Positions 7,402 through 16,698 of a DNA stretch of 64,000 nt are shown in pieces. The DNA is from Paraburkholderia tropica (GTDB lineage: Bacteria > Pseudomonadota > Gammaproteobacteria > Burkholderiales > Burkholderiaceae). Both the position numbers and the translations under genes were made by a program. Position 1 is the stretch's first letter; every line of letters starts with the position of its first letter. The DNA lies in the NCBI RefSeq assembly GCF_900109265.1, contig NZ_FNZM01000023.1:1-64000 (forward strand), read 5' to 3'. The notes beneath the pieces were generated by a model. It searched no databases. It was not told the DNA's origin and saw nothing but the letters and a program-made list of their open reading frames with translations.

Positions 7402-9189
7402 TTATCCCTTCGATGAGAAATTGACGACTGCCTTGTATTCCGCGTCGTTCCACGGATAGACGACGAGACCACTGCCCGAAGCGGACTTCGTCGGCACGCG
7501 CAGATCGACGCATTGCGCCGAGCCTTGCAGGAAGACGCGATAGAGCGTCGCGTCAGCGCCGCGGTAAACGTTCACCGGTGCGTCCCTGAATCGCGCGATG
7601 GGTGCGGCGGCATAACCGCTGCCCTCCCGGCGGTATATCTCGGCGGTGACGGGTGGTACGGGCGCCGCCGCGTCACTCGGCACATAGACGCGCAACAACG
7701 CGACAGCAGCGTCGCCCTGGCTGCCGAACCACGGCTGGCCATACAGGCCCGGCATCGAATCCTCCACCTTGAGGGGCTGGTTGGTCGCGAGTGAGCGAAT
7801 CAGCGTGCTCGCGTGCGGCCGGTCCTGCAAACACGAACCAATAATGACCGGCGTGTCGGCATGCGCATCCGTGATGAAACTGAACATCGACGACTTGTCT
7901 CTGGACGCCCCCAGATTGACCTGATAACCCGCCGCAGGGAGCGGCTTGCCTGCAAAGCCCAGACCACCGGCTGCCCCCACCGGATTCGCTGGGTGTGCGC
8001 TTGTGGAAGCAACTGCCTGCGCGCCTGGGGCACCCGGCACGTCGCCTTTGGCGCTATTAGATGTGGTGTCCGCCGACGTTGTTTCTGCGCGCACCGCCTT
8101 CTTGCGCGTGACCTTGTGAATCGCTGCCGCCGGTTGCGGCGTCGTCGGCGTATTGGACGCGAGCAAAGCGGGCGTCGTCGGCGTATTGGACGCGAGCAAA
8201 GCGGGCGTCGTCAGGCTTGCGCCGGCAGGTGCGAGGTCGCTCGTGCGCCAATCATCCTGACCCGATGCTCCCGGGTCAGCCTGACGCGCGACGGCGAAGT
8301 TGGCGGGATTCGCGGAGCGGTTGCTGGCATACGCCTTCAACGCATCGAGGTTCGGCACGTCGACGACTTCGACGCGGTTGTTGTCGCTACGGCCTTGGAC
8401 CGTACCGTTCGGCGCGATCGGGAGCGAGTCTCCCGCGCCTTGATATGCAATATTGGCGGCCGGCACGCCATGCTGGCGAAACACTTCCGCAACCGCTTTC
8501 GCTCGAGCTTCCGAAAGCCGTGCGAGATCGGGACCCGACATGTTGTCGCGTTCATCGCTATGACCCACGATCAGCAATTGGCGCTGTGCCGCCGCGTTCT
8601 GGTTCGCGGACTGTGCGGCAGCGGTCTGTCGTGCGTTCTGGGCGTTACGCGTTTGCGCGTCCAGCGATGTCGCGAACGTTTTCGGGTTGTACTGGTCAGC
8701 CACCTTGCCCAGATACTCTTTCGCGCGTGGCGTAAGCGTGGCGGTACCGGGCAGGAACTCATCATCGACACCGCCCATCTGCACGTCGAGCCCCACTACA
8801 TCGCCCTGACCATTTGCAGCGTCAATGGTGGTGGCCTTGATTGGCGCGCTCGCGAGCTTCATCTGGTACTGCTGAGCAATGTGATAGAGATTGCAACGGC
8901 GCTCGTCCATCGCGTGTCCAATCATCATGCCGACCAGCGCGCCGATGCCGGTTCCTGCCACCGTGGCCGCGACATTCTTCCCAAGATAGTGCCCAACGAC
9001 GGCACCTGCGCCCGCGCCAATGATTGCCGCGATGTTGCGGTCATTATTGGAACAGGGGTCTGGATTGTCGAAAACACTCTTGAATTCTGTCTTTACGGCC
9101 GGAGAAAACTCAGGTTGCCCCGTTTGCGGATTGACCGCGCAACCTGCAATCACGGTCGTCGATACGCCGACCAATATGCGTCGTTTCAT
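7402..9189 (-). CDS. OmpA-family lipoprotein with glycine zipper
   Basis: This 595-residue protein starts with a lipoprotein signal (VIAGC, Cys17). A glycine-zipper segment follows (residues about 53-91, IIGAGAGAVVGHYLG style). The OmpA C-like peptidoglycan-binding domain spans about 145-277, with FLPGTATLTPRA, VGHSDERD, LSEARAKAVAEVF, YQGAGDSLPIAPN and NNRVEV. An Ala/Gln/Asn-rich insert (about 178-203) interrupts it. Next come a Pro/Thr/Ala linker containing two copies of an 11-residue repeat (ALLASNTPTTP) and a C-terminal domain I do not recognise. It should sit in the outer membrane and bind peptidoglycan. It is the first gene of the three-gene envelope operon and is divergent from the CAP lipoprotein gene at 10037. 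Confidence 0.8.
   Translation of the reverse strand: MKRRILVGVSTTVIAGCAVNPQTGQPEFSPAVKTEFKSVFDNPDPCSNNDRNIAAIIGAGAGAVVGHYLGKNVAATVAGTGIGALVGMMIGHAMDERRCNLYHIAQQYQMKLASAPIKATTIDAANGQGDVVGLDVQMGGVDDEFLPGTATLTPRAKEYLGKVADQYNPKTFATSLDAQTRNAQNARQTAAAQSANQNAAAQRQLLIVGHSDERDNMSGPDLARLSEARAKAVAEVFRQHGVPAANIAYQGAGDSLPIAPNGTVQGRSDNNRVEVVDVPNLDALKAYASNRSANPANFAVARQADPGASGQDDWRTSDLAPAGASLTTPALLASNTPTTPALLASNTPTTPQPAAAIHKVTRKKAVRAETTSADTTSNSAKGDVPGAPGAQAVASTSAHPANPVGAAGGLGFAGKPLPAAGYQVNLGASRDKSSMFSFITDAHADTPVIIGSCLQDRPHASTLIRSLATNQPLKVEDSMPGLYGQPWFGSQGDAAVALLRVYVPSDAAAPVPPVTAEIYRREGSGYAAAPIARFRDAPVNVYRGADATLYRVFLQGSAQCVDLRVPTKSASGSGLVVYPWNDAEYKAVVNFSSKG
8138..8203 (-). repeat. 33-bp tandem repeat, two copies, in OmpA-like gene
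   Basis: Two identical 33-bp units lie at 8138-8170 and 8171-8203 and encode ALLASNTPTTP twice in the linker. Such a repeat can gain or lose units without breaking the frame, changing linker length. Confidence 0.85.
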
Positions 9190-10033
9190 GCGATATACGT
9201 TCTCTTTTTCACAGTGGTCCCCCGTCGCACCCCGAAAATTCCGGGACGGTTGCGATCACAACTTCCAATTCGATCGTGACAGTGTCACCCTACTTATATC
9301 GGTAAGGCGCGTGCAATCTTGAGGGCTGAACGAATTTTTTCAGCACCCGGGTGATTGTTTAAACGGATATGACGCCCTGCCCGCAATTGCAGCGCGATAA
9401 CAGTGACAGCGTACGTGCGAACCGGCTATCGGAGTACGGAACAACGATCACGGCGAATATTTCGCCTTTATGAAGGAGGCACGCGTGATCCAACACGGTC
9501 GAACGCTAGCGTTCTATGCGAATTGAATAGATTTCACTTCTTTCCCCGAATTCGTATATTCATTTTGATTGACGCAAACTTTATCAGGAAAACACGGAAG
9601 ACAGCGTGCGAATCCGACTACGGATGATTTCTCACACGAACCGGCGTGTGAAGTCTTGCCGGCCTGATTTGTCCACGAACACAAGCCGCTCACACTGGAC
9701 AGTCCCAATCGTTTTTCCAGTCAGCGATCAAGATTTTAGAAATTGGATTTTTCTGCAATGTAAAACGTTTGCACGCTGATTCAAACGGCCGACAAATCGA
9801 TAATCGGCATGCTCTCTTCGCTAGCTCGCGGTGCATTCAAGTCGCTCCTTACCGTTGCATAGTCAACTACGCGTCAAGCTATCACCACTTTCCCCATTCA
9901 GGCCGGCAGCTGGTAACCACGAATTGGCAACTATCCTGGGCATCGCGATCGAGTACGCGGCTCCCCACTCTCTAAACCTCAAACGAATTTTGCCGATAAG
10001 GAGATCAAACATACCAACAAAGAACAGATCTTC
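9190..10033. other. Intergenic between divergent genes, no gene seen
   Basis: About 840 bases between the OmpA-like operon and the CAP lipoprotein gene. It is richer in A and T than its flanks and contains no convincing coding frame. It must hold promoters for both directions, but I cannot place them with confidence. Confidence 0.4.
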
Positions 10034-10036
10034 GTG

Positions 10037-11041
10037 ATGCTTTTCCGAACACTTGCGGCCATTCCGCTCGCTGCCGCCCTGACCCTTCTCAACGCATGCG
10101 CGACCAAACCGGCCCTGCCCCAAGTCTCCGAGCCGCCCTATACAGGCCCGCGCATTACACTTCACACGGCACCGGGTCCTGCTGCACTCGCCATCCTGTC
10201 CGTTGATCCCGTGCCCACGGCGATCTGCTATCTGAACGCGCGACGTGCGGAACTCGGTCTAAACGCGATCGCTGCCGACCCGCTCGTGGCTGAAGCCGCG
10301 GCTGCACACGCGCACTACCTGGAGGTCAATCGCGCAAGCAGCCACGACGAGAGCGCGGGACTTCCTGGATTCTCGGGTACAGACGTCACAACGCGGGTGC
10401 GTCAGCACACTGAGACGACGGGGGCGAGTGAGGTGTTCGCTGTCTACGGAGGTCAGCGGGTTCCGGCGCTTCCGATTGAGGAGATATTCGATTCGCCGTA
10501 TCACCGGGGTGCCATGCTCTATGAGTGGGCACGCGCCGGCGAAGCCGTTGCGTCGGGCGATAGTCAAATCACCGTCGTGGACTTTGCGGACCCCGAGCCC
10601 GCGATCGGCGATACCGAACTCGTGGTCTATCCCTATGATGGCCAGAAGGACGCGCCGCTCTCATGGCAGAATATCGAGCAGCCCGACCCGATGGGACCAA
10701 ATTCACGCTATCGCGGCGCTCTCCTCGGCTATCCGCTGACTGTGTCCGGTGGTACCAACGCACACATCCTGCTTGAGAAGTTCGAGCTTCGTGACGGACG
10801 CGGCAAGCCCGTGAGCTGCCAGATCGCACCGCTCACAAGCGCAGACACAGGGCGGAATACGGCTGTTTGCACGCCTTTCACACCGTTGCGTCCTGGCACG
10901 ACCTACACTGCGCACGCGACCGGGCGCCTGACACAGCAATTCGGGGTCGCCAATGCGCCCTTTGATGTCCGACGGTCATTCGCGACGATCGCAGTGCCGG
11001 TTCAAATGAACGACGTCGTCACACAAGCCGCAACTCAGTAA
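10037..11041 (+). CDS. CAP/SCP-domain lipoprotein
   Basis: Starts MLFRTLAAIPLAAALTLLNAC, a lipoprotein signal with the lipidated Cys at residue 21. The next about 150 residues are CAP-superfamily-like: AICYLNARRAELGLNAIAADPLVAEAAAAHAHYLEVN, a SSHDE histidine region, and a later Gly-rich DTELVVYPYDGQKDAP segment. The C-terminal third is an Ig-like or beta-rich domain (DGRGKPVSCQIAP, RPGTTYTAHATGR). An adjacent GTG at 10034 could also start translation. Family knowledge: CAP proteins are secreted, with varied roles in lipid binding, proteolysis or wall interaction. A second CAP lipoprotein with the same overall design is encoded at 45489-46484. Confidence 0.75.
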   Translation: MLFRTLAAIPLAAALTLLNACATKPALPQVSEPPYTGPRITLHTAPGPAALAILSVDPVPTAICYLNARRAELGLNAIAADPLVAEAAAAHAHYLEVNRASSHDESAGLPGFSGTDVTTRVRQHTETTGASEVFAVYGGQRVPALPIEEIFDSPYHRGAMLYEWARAGEAVASGDSQITVVDFADPEPAIGDTELVVYPYDGQKDAPLSWQNIEQPDPMGPNSRYRGALLGYPLTVSGGTNAHILLEKFELRDGRGKPVSCQIAPLTSADTGRNTAVCTPFTPLRPGTTYTAHATGRLTQQFGVANAPFDVRRSFATIAVPVQMNDVVTQAATQ

Positions 11042-11421
11042 CCTGCATGGACCTTCGTCGACAAGAGTAGCGCTCATCCGCCGAGGTCCGAGCGAGGCTC
11101 GGGGCTCACTGCCAACCGTGTGCTGCAAGAACGACTGAAAGCGGATCCTGCGTGAATTTTCCAACCTGGGTTTCGCGTCGTGAAGCAATGCCCTCTGGCG
11201 AGGCGCATGGCCGTCACACTCCTGCGACTCCACGAACGATTCTTTACGTCGCCCGTACCAACTGCGCGAGTATGTGGCTTACTGCACACAGCCGGATGTG
11301 CAAAATCTGGAAGTGGGCCGACTCTTCGCCTTAAATCGACTCGAGCACACGGTGCTCATCCCCTCGGACGGTTCCCTGCAGGCGATCTGCAGACGCACCC
11401 TTTTCGTGAGGTCTCGATTCT
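11042..11421. other. Intergenic, no gene seen
   Basis: Some 380 bases between the CAP lipoprotein and the hydrolase-like gene. Short frames here lack protein-like character. No clear terminator or promoter was recognised. Confidence 0.35.
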
Positions 11422-12420
11422 ATGCTCAGCATTGCTGATTACTTCATGCCCCCGCTTGCCAGCTTCGAAGTTCAGCGGGCACAAATGGTGCCGGCCCTTA
11501 CTGCATTGCGATTTGCAAATGCTGCGCTCGATTTTGCTTTCTATGACGTACAAGCGTTTAGCCGCACGCTTGCGCGCGACGGTGTAGAGCTTGACTGGAC
11601 CGATGCAGCGGCCGACCAACCTGTGCAAGAACAAGCAAATCTCAGCGCAATGCTGAACCCCGAAGGCTCAATTCTCATCGTCAACGCGGCCAACACACCT
11701 CACGTCCTGCGCTTCACCGATTTCCAGACGTTTGTCGATGCACTCGCGAGCGGTGTCCATCGTGTTGAGGCCGTCTCGGTCAGCGGCGTCGGAAGCTCTG
11801 CACTCGGCTCAGCTGCCCTTGCGTGGAATGTCTCCACCGCTTTTCAACAGCCCGTTGCTGCGATCGTGCCTGGATACGGACTCGCGGATGTCGTGCAGCA
11901 AGCGCTCGGCGGATGGTTTGGATTCGAGATGTACAGCTACTGGATCAAACAGCCGGTCCAGGAAATACTCGCTCGCGTTGCACCGGATGCCGCAACAATA
12001 GGACGCCAACTTCTCGCGACTACACCAGGACACGCCGTGGCGCCAGGCACAGGTGTGCCGGTCTTTCGCCGCGGAAGTGGCTCCTCGGATGTCCTCCACG
12101 CCCTGCTGCGACTAGCGAACGACTTCACGACATTGGTCGGTCATAGCAAAGGTGCACTGGTCATCGGAAATGCAATCGCCGACCTTCCTGATGAGTGCCT
12201 TGAGCGTCTTCACATCATGACCTTTGGCTGCGTGATCGCGGAGAATACGCGCGTCAAACAATACGATCAGTTTCTTGGCACTTTCGACGCGCTCGGCTTT
12301 CTGAACTCAGGAGGAAATCATGCCGAACACAGCATACCTGCATGGCACAGCACAAATACGGAATCTTCATTGTCGATGCGCGTCGAGCAATTGGTAACAC
12401 TTCCGGCGGCGGACAATTAG
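11422..12420 (+). CDS. Alpha/beta-hydrolase-fold (lipase-like) protein
   Basis: A 332-residue protein with a nucleophile-elbow motif VGHSKG (Ser242) in the context DFTTLVGHSKGALVIGNAIADLP, as in lipases and related hydrolases. Upstream are IVPGYGL and SVSGVGSSALG loops that may help form an oxyanion hole. A possible acid or His partner is near the C-terminus (GNHAEHSIPAWHS). No signal peptide is evident, although the N-terminus is moderately hydrophobic. It lies on the same strand as the CAP lipoprotein gene but 380 bases away, so co-transcription is uncertain. Substrate is unknown; I infer esterase or lipase activity only from the elbow motif. Confidence 0.6.
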   Translation: MLSIADYFMPPLASFEVQRAQMVPALTALRFANAALDFAFYDVQAFSRTLARDGVELDWTDAAADQPVQEQANLSAMLNPEGSILIVNAANTPHVLRFTDFQTFVDALASGVHRVEAVSVSGVGSSALGSAALAWNVSTAFQQPVAAIVPGYGLADVVQQALGGWFGFEMYSYWIKQPVQEILARVAPDAATIGRQLLATTPGHAVAPGTGVPVFRRGSGSSDVLHALLRLANDFTTLVGHSKGALVIGNAIADLPDECLERLHIMTFGCVIAENTRVKQYDQFLGTFDALGFLNSGGNHAEHSIPAWHSTNTESSLSMRVEQLVTLPAADN

Positions 12421-12744
12421 AGGGAATCTGGAGCGAATCCAAAAGTCTAAAGGTTAATACGAAGCTAGTCTGCTGGCTTATACGCGCCGAAGAGCGCAGT
12501 TACCAGTGTCCATTTCTCGAATCGCGACGACACAATCGGCTGTAAGACATCGCTCGCCCGACGATGAGATACGGCAGAAATGCAACCGGCATCGGTTATT
12601 CAAGGCGCCTGATGAGCGCTAGAAGCGGCAGCACTAGACAGTGTCCCATACTGAGTGCAAGCGGTGCGAGATGCGCCACACCGAGAAACGAGAAGATCGT
12701 TGACACGACTCGCCTCAGAACCGACAGCCTGGCGACAGGTGCTT

Positions 12745-13095
12745 TCAGATTTCCCGCGGCGCGTCGGAGATCTGGTGGACCCGCGCATCCAGCACGCGAA
12801 GCTGCAAAGGCTCCGTGGTGATTCCCCATGCGTGCAACAGGCCGTCAAAAGAAGCCTCGACGTTCCTGGAGCGTGGCTCGGGCAATGGAACGCCTGTTGA
12901 TCGGTAGCGAGCGGAGCCGCGTCGAGCTGCCTCTCCATTTGCCCGCTCGACGACGCCATTGCGTAGCGCGTACCGGATGAAGTCCGATGCTTCGCGGGAA
13001 CCCATCAATCCTGAGGCTGTGATTTCGCTAACCGACGCACTTTCACGTTGCGCCAACCACCCGAGCAACGCGAGTGCACCTGTGTAGACTTTCAT
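12745..13095 (-). CDS. Small winged-helix-like protein, 116 aa
   Basis: MKVYTGALALLGWLAQRESASVSEITASGLMGSREASDFIRYALRNGVVERA resembles a short winged helix: a hydrophobic first helix, a helix-turn-helix-like VSEITASGLMGSREASDF and a wing-like basic end (RRGSARYR). The C-terminal half reads ASFDGLLHAWGITTEPLQLR. No family is named. It is isolated, with no clear target or partner, and the frame after it is disturbed, so its 3' end could be altered. Confidence 0.45.
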   Translation of the reverse strand: MKVYTGALALLGWLAQRESASVSEITASGLMGSREASDFIRYALRNGVVERANGEAARRGSARYRSTGVPLPEPRSRNVEASFDGLLHAWGITTEPLQLRVLDARVHQISDAPREI

Positions 13096-13601
13096 GCCTG
13101 ACCTCCCGCTTTCGGCCTCGTTGTGATTTTTCGGTGGCCTGTAGATTGCGAAGGTTCAGAACACACCGCGCGACTCCTTCAGTGCCTTCGTGTCACAGCA
13201 TACCGCCGACAATATGGTTATCGGTTGAAATTCCCGAGGGCTTGAATCGTCTGCAAAAGTCGGGGGGGGGCTGTGTCCAGTTCGCTACTTTCGCGCACGG
13301 GCTCGTGCAATTACTTCATCCGCAACCTACTTCGACGTATCGAACGAGACGCCACCATCCCGTTAGAGCGCAACTGGCGCGCCGCAGAATGAGCGGGGCG
13401 AGGCATCTCCGTCGTGCCAATCCCATTTGAGCCGCCGCTAGCCTCGATGGCCACATTCGGCGCGTTTATCGACACACAGCACTTTTCCGACTCGCGCCGT
13501 CCTGCAATCTCCTTCGGCATTGGCATGATGCGGGGCAACCTTCGTAACCATATGCCTGGCGGGATGTTCAACTCACCTTCACCGCGTTGTGCAACTCCAG
13601 C
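13096..13601. other. Intergenic with short fragments only
   Basis: No full gene is visible in about 500 bases. A run of nine G residues lies near 13261. Short frames on both strands look protein-like in places but have no start-to-stop unit I can support; it may be a degraded gene. Confidence 0.3.
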
Positions 13602-13922
13602 TCAGTGCAACTTGCTACCGTGCCGGCGTAGTGCTGTCGCGAGCAGGGGATTGTCGTCCGCCTGCGCTTCGGCGCGATCCGGAAGGTTCGTCGCGACGAT
13701 GACCCTCACATCAAACTCAAACGCCGCCATCAATTGTTGGCGCGCAATCGAAACACAGTCTCCACCGGGGTCCGCACCGGCATTCGCGGCAGCCAGCGCG
13801 GCCGCCTTAGCCGCCAGGCCGAAGGCGGCCACGGCTTCGTCCCAGGCGAGCCCGAGCTCGATGACCTGCTGTAGGAGCTTACCGGCTATCGCAGCGACCT
13901 CCTCTCCGGTTTCATCATCCAT
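13602..13922 (-). CDS. Hypothetical Ala-rich protein, 106 aa
   Basis: The frame starts MDDETGEEVAAIAGKLLQQV and continues with a highly Ala-rich helical centre (AFGLAAKAAALAAANAGADP) before a basic tail. No signal or clear membrane helix is present. I recognise no family. The composition is plausible for a real small cytoplasmic protein, and the next frame upstream (13963-14232) runs on the same strand, so they could be co-transcribed. Confidence 0.4.
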   Translation of the reverse strand: MDDETGEEVAAIAGKLLQQVIELGLAWDEAVAAFGLAAKAAALAAANAGADPGGDCVSIARQQLMAAFEFDVRVIVATNLPDRAEAQADDNPLLATALRRHGSKLH

Positions 13923-13962
13923 GTTCTACCTTTCGCATATTCAGGTTTTTCTAGCTCATCAA

Positions 13963-14232
13963 TCAAGCAACGCGAGTCCGGTTTGCCATAGCCTTCCTGC
14001 TGATGAGCCTCAACATCCGATAGAGACTGACGCGGAACTTGCTCGCCACCCGATTTCCAGACAGCTGTTGCTCGCGGCGCTGATCATACAGACGGCGATA
14101 GAGACGACGCAATGCTCCGTTCACATCACGACGTCGACGCGTTCTATCTGTACCTGCACCTGCGATCGCGTGAGAAGAATGAAACGCGGCGTACAGCCGC
14201 ACCAAATCTCGTAAGCAAGCCATCGTTACCAT
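13963..14232 (-). CDS. Hypothetical basic protein, 89 aa
   Basis: A short, strongly basic frame (many Arg, including TRRRRDVNGALRRLYRRLYDQRREQQ) that could bind nucleic acid. No family is recognised. It lies 40 bases upstream of the 13602-13922 frame on the same strand. Arg-rich frames arise easily by chance in GC-rich DNA, so the call is weak. Confidence 0.3.
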   Translation of the reverse strand: MVTMACLRDLVRLYAAFHSSHAIAGAGTDRTRRRRDVNGALRRLYRRLYDQRREQQLSGNRVASKFRVSLYRMLRLISRKAMANRTRVA

Positions 14233-14895
14233 CGGTAGTCGACACCCTTTAACGACGTGCCGCGGTCCTCAATTTGTACACGGCATCCGGCACAAGCGAT
14301 CTTGCATGATGACATCTGCTTAATAGGACCAAAATCAGATCAACTTCGATCACTGATTCCGCCGAGAGGCGCGGATGTAAGGTAGAGGCAAGAGACTGTT
14401 AGATGCATTTCTTGCTGGCGACTGCCTCCTTGCCAAGTCGGCGCGCGACGCTGTCGCAGCGATCCCGCGACTTCGTCGATGTTCTTTGTTGTGTTGGGCC
14501 CCTCCACCAGACCCAACGACGATTTGCCGTAGCCGCGACGTGCTTGCTGCACCCAACGAGAACAACGCATAGGGACTGAGATCCGCTCGGGACCGCATAG
14601 ACTTTGACCTTCACGATTCGTGTCCAACACAGTCGTGGAGAAATCTGCTCACAAATAGTTAGAATTAAACAACCTTTTCATTCATCGGATGTCACTGCTA
14701 ATGCGTGAAAGACCCACCCGTCAAAAGCTACTCATGAACCGATAGCTTTTCTAAACATTGGCATGTGACGGATCGGACTGAAACAGTCGGAAATCCACAG
14801 AGTGATCATTTCACATGGCGAATCACCGTACTTCAACAATTCAAATGCGCGTTGTGGCATAGTTCGTCAAACCAACCTCAGGGAAACAAAAAACA
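14233..14895. other. Intergenic upstream of H-NS gene
   Basis: About 660 bases with no supported gene. The last 250 bases (14640-14895) are AT-rich compared with the surroundings, as expected for the control region of an H-NS-family gene, which is often self-regulated through AT-rich DNA. Confidence 0.4.
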
Positions 14896-15789
14896 ATGGC
14901 AACGCTCGATTCCATTCAGGCAAAGATTGCAAAGCTTCAGGCTCAGGCAGAAGCAATTGTCGTTAGCAAGTCCACAGTCGTCTTGAACAAGATCCGCGAC
15001 TTGATGGACAAGCACGGTATCAGCGTTGCCGACGTCGACGCTCACGTAGGCAAGCGTCGCGGTCGCAAAACCGCAAGCGCTGTCGGCACAGCGTCGGTTG
15101 CGAAGTACCGCGATCCGAAGAGCGGCGCGACGTGGACGGGACATGGGCGTGCCCCGCAATGGATCGCCAGCGCGAAAGACCGGAGTAAGTTTCTGGTTGA
15201 GGGTGCGTCCCAAGCCCCTGCACCTGTGAAAGCCGAAGCGAAGCGTGCTGGAAACTACAAACGCGGCCCGCAACCGGCGCTTTATCGCGATCCGAAGTCA
15301 GGTGCGACCTGGAGCGGTCGCGGCCGCGCTCCGTCCTGGATTGCAAATGCAAAGGACCGCACGCGCTTCTTGATTGCAAAAGCCGATAACAAGGCTGTCG
15401 AGGCCCCGGCCGCCAAGAAAACGGCAACCGCGAAGAAGAGCGCGACAGCGAAGAAGGCCACACCTGCCAAACAAGCAAATGCGGTAAAAAACGTGGCTCC
15501 TGCCAAAAAAGCGGCCGCCGTAAGCAGGACTGCGGGAAAACGAGCAGCCACGGCAAAGAAGGCCGAAGCAGTTAATGGGGCAAATACTCAGAAAGAAGCG
15601 ACTGCAACAAAGAAGGCGACCGTGACCAAAAAGGCCGTCCCGGCAAAGAAAGCGACGACTGCCCGCAAGGCGCCTGCGAAGAAAGCCACCGCTGCGAGAG
15701 CTCAACTGCAGGACAAGGCGATAGCATCAGCGCCCATCGAGAATACTGTGCCGGCAACTGAGCTGCCGTTGGCGAACGCAGCCGCATAA
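14896..15789 (+). CDS. H-NS family protein with duplicated DNA-binding motif and histone-H1-like tail
   Basis: The N-terminus (MATLDSIQAKIAKLQAQAEA to about residue 55) is the coiled-coil oligomerisation region of Burkholderia H-NS proteins. Two copies of the C-terminal DNA-binding motif follow: YRDPKSGATWTGHGRAPQWI (71-90) and YRDPKSGATWSGRGRAPSWI (130-149). Standard family members have one. Residues about 165-275 form a tail of repeated Ala-Lys units (AKKTATAKK, KKATPAKQ) like bacterial histone-H1-type proteins. Total length is 297 aa against about 90-140 for usual relatives. It probably coats and silences AT-rich DNA and may bridge or compact it more strongly through the second motif and basic tail. 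It is monocistronic. Confidence 0.85.
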   Translation: MATLDSIQAKIAKLQAQAEAIVVSKSTVVLNKIRDLMDKHGISVADVDAHVGKRRGRKTASAVGTASVAKYRDPKSGATWTGHGRAPQWIASAKDRSKFLVEGASQAPAPVKAEAKRAGNYKRGPQPALYRDPKSGATWSGRGRAPSWIANAKDRTRFLIAKADNKAVEAPAAKKTATAKKSATAKKATPAKQANAVKNVAPAKKAAAVSRTAGKRAATAKKAEAVNGANTQKEATATKKATVTKKAVPAKKATTARKAPAKKATAARAQLQDKAIASAPIENTVPATELPLANAAA

Positions 15790-16698
15790 GACATGCCCCG
15801 TCACGCTGCTCCGTGATACCACTGGCGCGCGTCGTTGCTGCAGCTTTCAGAACATGGCCGCACTCAAGTCCGCCTGCGACTATTGAATGTGTTCCTGTAT
15901 TCCGCCGATCCAGAACGGCGTCGAGCTCCCCAACAGGCTCGGCGGCGTTCACTTTTCATAGCAACACTATAAGGATCGCATCAGTCATCGTCCGAGGCGA
16001 ACAACTTCCATTGAAGCGCGATACAAACTATCAATTCCAGAATCAATGTCCTCTGAGCGGCCGCTCAGTCAGTCGACAGAAGCTTGAACCGCCTTTGTAC
16101 TCGAATCAGTGACAATCGCCAGTTCAGTGGTCTGAACGAACTCAGCATGATAGCCGTCGACATGCTGGAGATCTTGCCACTGGCGACGACCTGATTGCTG
16201 ATAGCACGCAAGGGCATCAATTAGGAGCTTCGAGGTAAATCGAAAAACAATGTGGCCGGCATCACAAGCGGCGAACCACTGCCGCATAGTGCAGTCTCGA
16301 GCTGCTCACCTGTGAGCCAGTTGACGGGTAGAAAGACGACTAGCTCTTGCTCCTCGGCCAAGGATTATTCGGGTTCCTTATTTTGTGTAAAACGTCTCGG
16401 ATTCTTTCCGGAAATGAGTTGAAGCACTGCGGTAGCGGCCAATTCGCTAGGCGATGTCCCTACCTTTCAATGGCTGTTCTTCACGAAGTACTCGCCTCAC
16501 GTCTTCTTTCATCTTTTTGGAACCCAGAGAGCCAGGTACTTTACGAGTACGCAAACCCCCACTATTCAAAAGACCGCACGCTCATTTTATATCTGGTGGC
16601 TCAATTGGGCCCCTCCACTGGAGCCTACCTCGTAGCGCGTGACGACAATTTACGAAGTCAATCAGCTTTTAATGCCCTACGAAAGACGTAGGAGCACG
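15790..16698. other. Intergenic, no gene seen
   Basis: About 900 bases between the H-NS gene and the DUF1016 gene. Frames present are short and not protein-like. It is moderately AT-rich and probably non-coding or decayed. Confidence 0.35.

Noticed and set aside
4698-9189. ZorAB-type (Zorya) defence genes
   Set aside because: The OmpA protein is a lipoprotein, not a MotB-type protein with an N-terminal helix, and the membrane protein lacks a MotA pattern and has five helices; no Zorya helicase is present.
13096-13601. Insertion-sequence remnant
   Set aside because: No transposase motif, terminal inverted repeats or target duplication could be found.
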